From Urechis unicinctus (Eukaryota > Annelida > Polychaeta > Xenopneusta > Urechidae): DNA of 64,000 nt. This document shows, one piece after another, positions 1 through 10,840 of this stretch. The stretch lies in the NCBI GenBank assembly GCA_034190875.2, contig CM067343.1:36763920-36827919 (forward strand), read 5' to 3'. The notes under the pieces are model-generated. The model saw nothing but the letters and a program-made list of their open reading frames with translations, had not been told where the DNA came from and did no database searches. Numbering within the stretch: position 1 is the first letter of the stretch; every line of letters starts with the position of its first letter. The position numbers and the translations under genes were made by a program.

Positions 1-1060
1 CCTGTGGCAGAAATTACACCCATTATATCTCAAATATAAATGCCAATATCTATCCGACTTTCTTCGGTGAAATTAACCCATGAAATTGACCCATATTGTG
101 GTGTTTTGCAATATCAGCTTGTGACGCTTTAGTGGTACATTATAATCTACTGTAATTATTGCTCTTCAAACGCACCTTTAACATTAGGTATTCCGTATGT
201 ATTAAGTTTCCATTTGCCTCATTTCATATAATTTCCGAGGCTGCGTTTATGTCTATATGAATAGTGCGAATCACCCATGTGCCCTGATTTCCATCCAATG
301 GCCATCATAGTATGAATGGTAATCATACTTACTTGTCTCTTGTGCTTTTTTACTTCAAGAGTGAGGATGTGCATGCTAACTGACATAACCGTCTGTTTAG
401 GAAGACAAAGAACCCCAACACCATGGCGTAATCTCACATGGACCTTCGCTTATAAGCTCACGCTAGCTGATACATCATTCTTTAAAACACCCCTACATCA
501 TTTGACCCAATTTTTATGACCATCGATCGAATATTGTCGATGTTATAATAACATAGAAACATGTGGTAAACAAATAGCATAAAGTTTCGATTGGGTTGCT
601 ACGGGGCGAAATACGCCTATTTTTTATGGCATTGCTATGAAACGTTGGCCAGTAAACCAGGCTACAAGTAACTATAAACTGTTCCATAATCGCACAGTAG
701 GTTAGGAAGTTATCAAGGTTTGAAAAATTTACTAAGTGACCTTGACCTTAAAACGAGATTAAGGTCAAAACAACTTTGAAATCATTTAAATGATTGCAAC
801 CTCTATCGCGGATAAAACAAATGCATACAAGCATACCCACAATTCGCAAACATTCAAAACGGACTGATCGCCATTAGTTTTCGAATTAGCCAAATTAACT
901 AGGCCTACCATTACAGAATAATTTTATAATGGGCTGTGGTCCAAAATAGATCTGCGACCGTCCTTGGTAAAATAAAAGGACAGATTGTGGGCGTATGTTT
1001 TGTAGCCTAGAATAATATATAAACCTCCTTGATGTGGTTTACTAATGTTACGGTCGCAGC
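1..1060 (+). repeat. Module a, copy 1
   Basis: Matches 45265-46370 over almost its whole length (about 88-90 percent by eye) and, more weakly, 33860-34500. Both copies begin with CCTGTGGCAGAAATTACACC, and the window starts exactly there, so the true upstream edge is unseen. It contains an inverted repeat around 738-770, GACCTTAA with TTAAGGTC. The two ORFs overlapping 219-519 are short and not shared with the other copies. Confidence 0.8.
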
Positions 1061-2080
1061 TGCGCTGCCTGGACGCATTTACTATACTTTTGAAGTAAAG
1101 CGTACCTTGAAACTTTCAACTGCATTTTATATTATCACGTTTTATGGATCAATTCAACTGCAACATTAATATTCTTACTTTATGTATATGATAACGCAAT
1201 GACTTTTTCACTTTGCTCTTTCTTGCGAACAGGACAACCGCGCTGTTACTTTCAAATGCAAAAAGGGTATGCCTTAATAAAACTGGTGTATATCATTTTA
1301 TATCATTTATCTCATATTTCCGATCAGTGGATCATCAGCCATTGGAAAACATCGAGAAAGTGATGTGGAATGAATGAACGCTCTTTCAATAGAGAGCATA
1401 TGATTAAGCCGATGGTTTACCGGTGATTGTGACCTTTAGCTGAATATTGGTTTCCAAGTTACACCAAATGGACCAATGGGAACATTTTCATTTCGTTGTC
1501 TATTAGCGCCGTATTTATGGTCTAACCACCATCACCATTAGCTACATTCAAGAAGCTAGCAAAATGGCTGTAACTGAATTGTTGATAAAAAGGTAATAAC
1601 CTTTCTAAGAATAGATCTAACTTCATGAAACCTCGGAGAAGATATACGTCCGGATATATATGTGTAGCTGGTACATGGAAAGTATATCTTGTTACCGAGT
1701 AACGTATTACCGAGCTAGAATCTAAACATTTTCCCTGAACAATTGCACGATGTTCTATGCGACTGTTTCTCAGACTTCGTTATTGTAATATGCGATTCAA
1801 TGTAGCCAACAGTCCGAAATACGTTGCCCCAATCGAGATATATTAGCAATCAGTGGACAAGTAGCAACCACTGACCGAAATTAAACTCAAAAATGGATCA
1901 GTTCATCCTCACGCTAGGCGGCTGAATATGCCGAATTCGATTGCACGGTGACAAGCAGTCAAATACGCAACGTAAAGGCCTGCAGGTGGGACGTTTCATA
2001 CACAACCGATACAACCGTCGGTTAAAATACCAAAACAACACGAAGATTAGTTTTGAAAACCACCGTGAGTGACATATCCC
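1061..2080 (+). repeat. Module g, copy 1
   Basis: Homologous to 21291-22100, 34500-35140 and 57431-57650. It opens with GCAGCTGCGCTGCCTGGACG, a motif also found in modules f and n, and carries further motifs shared with f and n (GTGATGTGGAAT, CACCAAATGGAC, TAGCGCCGTATTT). It is therefore also an internal paralogue within the unit. The proto-microsatellite ATATATATGTGTAGCTG near 1655 is the site expanded in copy 3. Confidence 0.75.
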
Positions 2081-2819
2081 TTGTAAAACCACAGCCATTC
2101 TCAATGAAATTAATAGATTACCCAATGTTGCAACCCAAATACCGACTACCATTGCCATTGTCATGAGTTTGCTTTAAATAACTTTGTTGTTAAAATAATA
2201 CGGTCTGAGACAGCAAATCTGCCCTCACGCTACCCGACCAATGGAGAAAATAAAATTACACTTTCATTATAAATTATCATGGCTTTTAAATAATGCCACA
2301 TCGTTAAGATATGTTCAAAGTTTGATGGACAAATAACAATGTTCAGATGTCGTTCAAAAAATGAAACGTAAGTGTAAGTACTAATTCTTCATTAAATAAG
2401 TTTGTAATATCACCAAGGCCATGACATTTGGGCTCACATCTTGCAAACCCACAGCTATCCTGAACAAAATCAATTTAGTATCAAATGTTGCAACCATTGC
2501 CATTGTCATGAATTGTGCCGTAAATTACTTATTTCGGGTAGCGAAAATAATACGGTCGGAGACAACAAATCTGTCCTAACGCCTCCCGACTAATGCAGAT
2601 ATCAAATTACACGTTCACCATACTTTCTCCTGGCTTGTAAACCATGCCACATCGTTTGGACATGTTAAAAACTTGATGGATAAATAACAATGTTCAGATG
2701 TCATGCATAAGATCAATACAATCTCCACAAATGAAACGTGTGAGGACAAATTCTTCATTAGATGATTTGGTAATATCACCAAGGCGGGAATAAGAAGCCC
2801 TTGACATTTGGGCTCACAT
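2080..2819 (+). repeat. Module c, tandemly doubled (period 360 bp)
   Basis: Two adjacent copies, 2081-2440 and 2441-2819, each run from TTGYAAAMCCACAGC to GGGCTCACA. Each carries GCCACATCGTT, ATAACAATGTTCAGATGTC and AATATCACCAAGGC. All other array copies have a single module c (about 9988-10145 partial, 22100-22440, 35140-35535, 57645-58010). The duplication is thus private to this copy, and the two halves have diverged by roughly 15-20 percent. Confidence 0.85.
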
Positions 2820-3580
2820 GGGAATTCAATGTTCATTACTTATCGGAAGAGCCATATATAACAGAGCCTCTGACAGTAATGTTATGCAAATTTACAGCCA
2901 AAATCACGCCAACCGATAGATCAAGTCAATGAATATACCATTGTCTATCTAAAACCAGTTTCTAATAAGTGATTGCAAATATCTTCCGAGTTGCTGTTTT
3001 GAGATATTGACATAGTCAATTGTGATTCCATTTCAAATTAATCACACAGCCTAGAAGCGTAACAAATCTAGCATCAAATGAATCAGCATGAATTTTTAAA
3101 AGATCTTGCTGTGTTTATAAGTCAGTATTTTGAGGTTGATACTTGTCAACAAAACTTGATAAAAAATTCAGTTGTTGGGATGACAGAGGGATCGATTCCA
3201 AGGACAGAATGCCTTAAGGTGAATGTCGTCAAAATAAGTAGGTGGCAATAGGCTTATTCAACAATCATTAATATGACCAACGTTGATACGCTTAGCATAT
3301 CCGTTTTTGCCCTTACTTTAAATTTGAAATAGATTTGAATAAGCCAGCAACAAGACATGCAGGGAATATCACCCTTTCATTTCATGAAGAAGCCGCATTT
3401 TCAGGCAAAGTCGTGGATTGCCGTGGAATATAGTGCTCTAGCGCAGTATTAATCACATTTATCACTAGGACATTATGCATTTCATTATATTGATATATCA
3501 TCTCTTACTTTTTATTGCTTTCGAAATGACATTAAAAGCAACCATAACTCATAATGTTTATATATTTTCGCATACTTCAT
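2820..3580 (+). repeat. Remnants of modules s, u and v, copy 1
   Basis: Three joined fragments. Up to about 3185 it matches module s (10841-11110), after losing module r at the junction near 2868. From 3190 to 3340 it matches the end of module u (12600-12750). From 3340 to 3580 it matches both ends of module v (48120-48990) without the middle 600 bp or so. Nothing gene-like is seen. Confidence 0.7.
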
Positions 3581-4760
3581 CGCGTATTAATCCGGTTCCT
3601 ATTATGAACTTGGTTTGTTCTGCTCAAAAGTGACGACGTGCCATAACAAATGCTACGAAAAACGCTAATGCGGATTCAATTATTAATCTTTATAAATGCG
3701 TATGAACACTTCAATGTGATCTAAATGCCTTATTAAGGAGGACTGGCATGCGTGTAATCTAATAGTGCTGGTGGTCTGCAGCTTTCAGAAATTTATGTAC
3801 GAGTATATTTGCAATAACTACACCTCTAACTTAGCATCAGGCGTAGGCGACTTAAATAAACTTCAATCAAGCATTGTGCAGTACCATGCTCCACTCAAGC
3901 TTCCCCAAGGCATATCTATTATTCTAAATACCTGTCCCATATCACAACACAATATTCACATTCGTATTAACTATCATCAAGTTGGTACAACAATAACTAA
4001 CATAGATTCATTGTATTAGTTTCACAATCATTAACCATAATTGTCAATGTTGAGGCACTCATTAGCCGTCCTTTGTAACGTATATTACATTGGATCCATA
4101 ATACATGCTTAGATGGGGGCGTCAGGCCAGCGACAATAGTGTGAGTTTACCCATACATATTATCGGATGGAACAATGAATACAGTGTCAAATAATATCCG
4201 TTGCATTGTCCCCTTATATCAAGAAACTATAAATTATTATACTCCCTTGAAGACTTGTTGTCTAGGGTTAATATATATCTGGGGTAAATGATTATTCCAG
4301 AGGTATACTATAACATGATTGAAAAATAAAGTATCAAGCATGATACTCTCAGTAAATGAACTGCAGCTCTGGGAGAAACTTTTGAATGCCAGAGACTCGG
4401 TAAATTTAATATCTGATTCAACTTTTCTCATCTTCAATTAATGAGACCAATATTTTATTGATTTCTAACCTAATGCAAATCGTGATATATAACTATTATT
4501 GAACTAGATTACATACCATGCAGGTCGTTAGATTGTGACTGGTTTAGGTCAAATGTCAAAAGAATCATAAATCCATTCCTTTGGCTTGTTGTTTGCAGCT
4601 ATAATGGTGAAATAGCTACCATAAGCTCAGCATAGATTCCGGTTAGAGGTCACAGCATCAACTTATATATGATATAGGAAGATGCATTTGTTAACTCTGA
4701 AAGATGATTCAACATTCAGAGCGGCTGTTTTGTGGCACTATTGTGACAAAGCTAGCGTTT
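3581..4760 (+). repeat. Module e, copy 1
   Basis: Homologous to 12751-13690, 24840-26076, 38075-38930, 49000-50325 and 61740-62960, the most consistently retained module of the unit. Shared motifs include CATCATCAAGTTGGTAC, TTGGATCCATAATACATG, GTCAAATAATATCCGTTG and CTGCAGCTCT. Short ORFs here (3765-4019 plus, 4237-4437 minus) are interrupted or frameshifted in the sister copies. Confidence 0.8.
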
Positions 4761-5080
4761 ATGCGGGACATTGTGTAGATATATCGATAAGATTAGGGCA
4801 GACAGACATCTAGCTTCCCTATGAATCATCAAGTTCCTGGGCTTCTGTGTGGCACCAAATGGACATATAAGAATATGTTCTACTCCTGTCCTATTTGCGC
4901 TGTATTTGTGGCCAAACCTGCATGTCCATTTGCTACATCATAAATTATGGACATTGTGATCCATTGAGAGAGAGAGGAAATAGCAAGGAGGTTATGAATG
5001 TACTGATAAGAGCTTGTAAATTGATATATTAGAATCTGCTAAAGGTCAACCGGAATATGCTGATAATGTTCAATAAGAAC
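4761..5080 (+). repeat. Module f, shortened, copy 1
   Basis: Starts with GCTAGCGTTTATGCG and TATCGATA (4782-4789), then jumps at about 4840 to the CTGTGTGGCACCAAATGGAC part. It lacks the roughly 600 bp found in copy 2 at 13780-14280. The remainder, with GAGAGAGAGGAAATAGCAAGG, aligns with 14340-14480 and 27090-27230. Confidence 0.7.
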
Positions 5081-5690
5081 TAGTCCGATGTCGATGGTTA
5101 ATCCTAGTTAGAGTCGTAAGCATCCTTCTTATGATATGATATAACTATCGGGGATGTAGGTAAACTATTGGCATGCTTTTATTCGGCTGTACATGTTGTA
5201 ATGCATCTCGGTATTTTGTGCTATCTCTGCTTGATTATATTAACAGGAACAAAGCAAATAACCCACGCTTTCAGATGTGGTTGCATTTTGTATTCATACG
5301 CACTAAAATATTTGTCTGATGAATGGCATTTTGGGCCATTAGAGTGGCAGAATAGTATTAGCCACATTCTTTTTATTGGGAGTTCATCCAAATTCTGAAT
5401 ACATTAAACATTCGATATGCTTTATTATTGCATGTATTCTATCTATTTACATTCGTAAGTTTCAACACGTTTATTGTAAAATGAAAGCTTATATGATATA
5501 TAACAAACTACAATTATTGTGCTACATGTGCGATATTGTAGATTATTATGGCGAAAAGTATTTCGTTAACCACTGTCGAACCTGGGTAACAGCGAGACGA
5601 TTAGTGATGATACTTGGTGGATAAACTGCAATAAAGCAACATGTCGCTGTTAGTATCTCTCCTCACAGAACGTTGCTCATTGAGAGTGTT
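5081..5690 (+). repeat. Module h, copy 1
   Basis: Homologous to 14600-15240, 27340-27590 (partial) and 40070-40665, and distantly to 57000-57300. It includes an open frame ending at 5624 that is also open in three relatives but has no ATG at its start. The last 130 bp before the stop are almost unchanged relative to 40480-40612. Confidence 0.75.
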
Positions 5691-6842
5691 TGAGTAAACT
5701 TTCACTCATACAGAAGGATACAAGGTCGATATCCCGCCGGAGGACGGGGATTTAATGCGTCGTGTAATTGCATTAGACGTGGCCCCAGCGGCCATAACCA
5801 ATGGATCGTATTCAGGGAAATTAACAGCATTCCAACCGAGCAGACAGCCTGAGAATTACTATATGCCCGAACCGGTCTTTTTCCTTGCCCATTGCTATTT
5901 GCTGATGCCATATTTTCTACATTAGGATGTCGTCAATAGGCGTCACTACATGGGAGATTATTTCATTCCAATTTTATATTTTACAAGAAGTATTGTCATA
6001 TGCGCTTCTTGAAAACCGATCTGAAATGACAATTCAGAGGCTAGTTAATGTTATATTCTGAATGTTATCATTTGAATGGTGTATCTAATTAGCCATAAAT
6101 AACATTTACACTACGTAAGCTTTTACTTTGCATTTTTGGCTACTTAGCCACCCATAGAAGTGGATAACGTGGCTGTGAACTGATTGTCTTCGCAAAACAA
6201 TACTTGAATTAATACTATCAAGCAGCACGGTAGATGAGTAACTAGTTGCTAAAACAATACATGCGCCGGGTAAATAATTGAAATGCATGCCTCGTTTCAT
6301 ACCACTCAGGCAATTGACCTTTTTACGTGTAACATATATCATAGTCCCGCCACATGCCGAACGGACTGCGAAAGCGGACGGAAATAAATGCATTCTTAAA
6401 CTGTTTATGAATTATGTGTTGCAGTGAGAGGCCGCGGTGCAAAACGGAATGTTTTAGGTCCACGCCTTTACTAAAGAACGAAGACCACTGTGATAAAACG
6501 AACCGGTCTCTGCTCGTTAGCTCTCAATATCCGTCGCATGGCACTCATTCTTTCTTTGCCCGGAAAAGGAAGCAATAAGCAAGTGACAATCACATTTTTA
6601 CCAACCGCACTTCACTATAATGCGCACATAATGGGACGTGCAATAAATAATCACTGGCTGTATATGACCTAACTCCTGAAATGTATGGTTGTGTTGGATA
6701 TTGTCAGCAGAATAACCCTAAGTGATTTGTGTCGTGTGTGGCTTCAGCTGTTGCGCCATTAAGAGCACATACTATGTTAAATACTTAAGTCTAATAATTT
6801 GAAATTTCGATATAAATTATGCAATTGATTTAACACATCAAA
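5691..6842 (+). repeat. Module j, copy 1
   Basis: Matches 15240-16347 in order, sharing ACAATTCAGAGGCTA, TTTTAGGTCCACGCCTTTAC and CTTTGCCCGGAAAAGG. Small parts are kept at 27590-27740 and 50385-50580. No domain or conserved frame was recognised. Confidence 0.7.
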
Positions 6843-7080
6843 GATTAGAAACAGCTCATGAGCCGATTAGCGATCATATTTTACCTTCGTATGATAAGAA
6901 ACAGTTCATGAGCAAATCAGCCACCACATGTTACCTCGGTAAGATAAGTAACAGCTCATGAATAGATAATATTACGTCTGTGGGATCAGTAACAGTTCAT
7001 GAACAGATTAGTCATCACATGTTACCTCTGTTAGATAAGTAACAGCTCATGAACAGATTGGCCATCGCATGTTACCTGCG
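6843..7080 (+). repeat. Module k: minisatellite, five units of about 50 bp, copy 1
   Basis: Units begin with GATAAGTAACAGCTCATGAA or close variants at 6843, 6893, 6943, 6984 and 7034. The third unit is 41 bp, the others 50 bp. Each full unit ends in CACATGTTACCTC plus about eight bases. Unit sequences differ from one another by 10-25 percent. The same minisatellite sits at the same place in copies 2 and 5. Confidence 0.85.
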
Positions 7081-7640
7081 CGATTCATTGGTTATTGTCG
7101 GTTCAGATCAATCAATATTTTTATTACGAATGACCTTCGGTAATAAAAAATGTTAATAGTTTCAATATGTTACGCATAGGTTCAGGCTTGAGGGCCGATA
7201 ATCTCTCAAAGGTCTTTGCGATGCTTGATCAAATTATATATAAAAGGATGCTGTATATATTTACCCGGAAAGCTAACTGTCCGTTTACAATGGCTGCTTT
7301 ATGACAGTCTGTCCGTGGACACGATCTCATTGAAGATAGGCTATACGGAGAGGTTTTTTTTACGGATATGACCTTAAGACCGCGCCAGACATACATCTTA
7401 CTACACATTAGATTATCAAGCTCCACTCATTATCGACTTTATGTCTGTCACTCTTTTTCTCCAGCGTGTGATACATTGGATGAGTTGACATTGCATATCA
7501 TCACAGACAACGGCCATACGAGCTCGATCTGTACCACAGCTCCATACCGAACCGACAAACAAATGAGACATATTGCAAAAAAAGATACGGAATTCATTTT
7601 ATCAAATATTGGCGAAACCTGAACACAATTATGTCGCTTC
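7081..7640 (+). repeat. Module l, copy 1
   Basis: Homologous to 16568-17230 and 50769-51430, with GGTTATTGTCGGTTCAGATC, AACTGTCCGTTTACAATGGC and GACGAGCTCGATCTGTA. Near 7615 it jumps to ACACAATTATGTCGCTTCTG, a module n start, and near 7645 to module p. Two deletions relative to copy 2 therefore lie within 40 bp. Confidence 0.75.
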
Positions 7641-9985
7641 TGATATTAGACATCAACACCATCAGCCTAAGGGTTTCCAGTGTTGTCTTATTGGCATGGA
7701 ATCATCAATCATGAAATATGTGCTCCAGGCCACCAACACGATTTTACTACAAACCGGCCAGACCACTTCAAAGAGGTCTTGGAATGCAATGAAAGTTTCC
7801 ATGTACACATATGATCATTAAGTCATCCTTAAACCGTTCTTTACAATTAAACGTAGAGCGCATGGGCTACGTAACGACCGAATCACCTAGCAAAGAGCAC
7901 AGCCAGATCAATAAGCGTAACACTCGCTGGGGAGAAAAAGGTGTATGATGTCACAATCCTACCGTACAAAATCATTGGTGAATAATAAATGTCCTAAGTT
8001 CGGGACAAACAATTACATACAAATACTTAAAAAACGAATGCAATTTGCGCTGCTGAAACGGTCAATATAATTTCCCTCAATTGACTAACTAAGTTGTCAT
8101 AATTATAAACACGTTCCCTACAACCAATACCAATATCTGATGACTTGCACATAACTTAATTATCCAATTATTATGCACACTTTGGTGCCAAGCGTTTAGC
8201 TCCATCAGATATTGCAATGTTTTCTCATTTAAGAAAGCGATCCTTGTAGTCAGTAAGCATCTCATACACTCAGTCACAATATTCCTTGAAAAAGGAGTCT
8301 ATCCTATGGCAATATTTTAGGCACTGGCATTATGACAACATTGATCGAACTTGTTTGGAGATTTCACGAAACGCTCCCGTTCACGTCCAGTGGATGGACG
8401 CCATCATGACATATATATATCCGAATATAGCAGAGGCAATGGCCACATGGTTTAAATCCTAAAGCTAATCTTTGATCGCTTTTCTGAAGATACCCATTAA
8501 GAGTGAACCACCACAGATGAAGGTTTCAGTCATTTCAGTTCTCAGAATGACAGTTCACTGCAACATTTGCAATATTGATGCTTAAAAGACTATCATGCAA
8601 CATAATATATCACCGAGGTCGGGCATGTGCTCTGATATGCGATATTGGTGCCCCATAGAAAGCCATTGCCAAAAACAAATGTGATATGTATGTAATGGCA
8701 GTATTACTCTCCATAGCGAGCACTCCTATTGCAGTCCTAGAATGCATCATGACTGTCTTTATTGGGTGATGTGCAATATAAATGGGTTACGGACCAGGAG
8801 TTCGAAATTACCTGCTTTAAATTCCAATTATCACCGGAAATCCCTACAGGCTCATCCAAATACATTGCGCATCAATATAATCAGGTTGGAGGCCTGAAGC
8901 TTCAATTAACGAAAGATTGTATTTCTAATAATGCCATAGGAAGCACCCAGGGTGTATACTTAGGTAAATTATGCATACCCACGCGACTATTTTGCAGTCT
9001 TTGTGATGCTAATGATAGAAGCATCCACAATATGACGTCGTAAATGTGTTATATGATATAAACATAAGATACGTCGAACGATGTATAACAATATTATTGC
9101 GCCGACTTGCCGGTGTCTCGGTGGTGTAGAGTGCTGTTCCTCACCAACGGTAGAGCGCATGATAAAGCGAATGCTTTTTGCTTCATCTACATTGTGCTGG
9201 TTTAGATGGATACAAAAATCGCACTTTATGTAGGTCAGTGTGAAAACTTAGAGACAGATTCATTATAATATATAATCTGTATATTTCACAAGACTTTATT
9301 TCTATTAACCTACGGTTCATCATTTACCGTCGTATCTTCGTTTATAAGCCTGTTTAATTGCCAACATTTGATGATATATTAGTCATAGTGTTACTGAAGT
9401 CATCAAGTTGATTCAAAAATGCACGAAATATGGCATGGGGCTCAATTCATTGACGATTAATTGCGGCACGTTCGCAATATGATATGAATATAACTTGCAA
9501 CATCGTGTACTATCGAATATGATTCTCATCGCCACATTGCTGACAACTTACAAATTACGTCGCAAATACTGCTTCTGGTATTACACTTATCAACATCGGT
9601 GTGTAAACAGATGTCAATATATATACACATGCTAGAAAGTGGAATAGGCTGCACACTACATGAATCCCAGAATATTCACATTTGAAAACAAATGATTTCC
9701 CTGACACTTGTTAACTGATATTTTGATCCGTTTGATCAGTATGTTTCAATGATAATGCTGAAAAAACCTTCCTTTTAACATATCACCAACATCAGTGATC
9801 AATTTGTCCATCCTACTTATTACATCGCTTTTCGAGCACATGGTTCACAGTGAACATTTTTTTCAGAATACATATATTGATATGTAGTCATCTGGGATTA
9901 TCCTTGGTAATGCTAGGAGTTATTCGTCACATAACTTCGCTTTCACATATCCCAATATATGCAAGTGTATTCTCATCTCCCTTTG
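7641..9985 (+). repeat. Modules p and t-prime, copy 1 (nearly identical to 30722-33055)
   Basis: About 2.35 kb is almost base-for-base the same as 30722-33055, clearly closer than to the homologous 18961-21290 or 53985-55440. The second part (8540-9985) is an old paralogue of module t (11125-12165), sharing ATCATGACTGTCTTTATTGG, ATATAAATGGGTTACGGAC and GCCAACATTTGATGATA. ORFs such as 8089-8277 minus recur at 31167-31367 only because the DNA is nearly identical. Confidence 0.85.
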
Positions 9986-10840
9986 GACATGTTAAAACTC
10001 TGATGGATAAATAACAATGTTCAGATGCTATGCAAAAGATCAAAATAATCTCAGCAAATGAAACGTGAGAGGACAAATTCTTCATTAGATGATTTGGTAA
10101 TATCACCAAGCGGGAATAAGAAGCCCTCGACATTTCGACTCACATGGGAATTCATTGATCATTACTTAACGGAAGAGCCATATATAACAGAGCCTCTAAG
10201 ATGATTGCGCCTTGTTGTAAGACCGCTGTTGCTATGGGTACTCGCGGCCACAGTTTGATTTGAGGAGCGAACAACGACACGTTATTGTGTTATTGATAAA
10301 CTATTGTCCAATGTCGGTTCAGATTATCATTATAATATGTACACGGTCAATTATTGCTGGATGGGGAATCCACGGTAACCTATACAAGAGCATGAAATTC
10401 AATGTCTACGCAGAAAATGTTGAAGGGTTAAATATGTCAGTGGCTGCAATTATTTTGCGGTAATATCAACTAAACATTACGCTTTTTGAGATTGTGTCTG
10501 ACGACAGAAATTCACAATATTGAAATAATACCGGTTGCCAGAATTATAATTAGAAAACAAATATTCTGTTAACAGTTCCGTAACAGGCGTGTTCAAAGAT
10601 AAACGTGCCCTTGCATGCCTTTTGACATGTGTGCAACTGCTGTATAATTACCTGGCCACTGCTGTGCAATTGATCGGATCTTGCTGAGTGCTTCCCATCC
10701 TAATAAAAGAAATAATAACCGTTATGCGACACAACATCAAAGGCAATCCTAACAGACATGTTTATATGCAGATCAAAGTTAAGATCATCCAATATATTTC
10801 TCAATCCACCGAGCACTTCATCTAAAAAGTAGCTATTCAT
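9986..10840 (+). repeat. Modules c (partial) and r, copy 2
   Basis: Module c resumes at ACATGTTAAAA directly after t-prime. Module r (10195-10840) matches 35580-36235 at very high identity, and 22450-23290 and 58030-58905 at lower identity. The short form lacks the roughly 110 bp downstream part with CATGATACGGCATATGACAT seen in copies 3 and 6. On the minus strand, 10655-10702 is exon-like in its flanks (see findings). Confidence 0.75.

Larger units (their letters stand above)
1..9985 (+). repeat. Array copy 1
   Basis: Contains modules a, g, a doubled c, short remnants of s, u and v, then e, f, h, j, k, l, p and t-prime. Module r, most of s/t/u and most of n are missing relative to the composite unit. 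It ends at a deletion junction near 9985, where t-prime sequence runs directly into module c of copy 2. Confidence 0.8.

Noticed and set aside
6843..7080. CRISPR-like array of about 50-bp repeats
   Set aside because: There is no constant repeat with variable spacers: the whole unit is repeated and drifts uniformly. There are no cas genes and the context is eukaryotic. It is a minisatellite.
8089..8277. Minus ORF repeated at 31167-31367 as a conserved gene
   Set aside because: The two intervals belong to a nearly identical 2.3 kb block, so conservation is simply recent duplication. The more distant copies 2 and 5 do not keep the frame.
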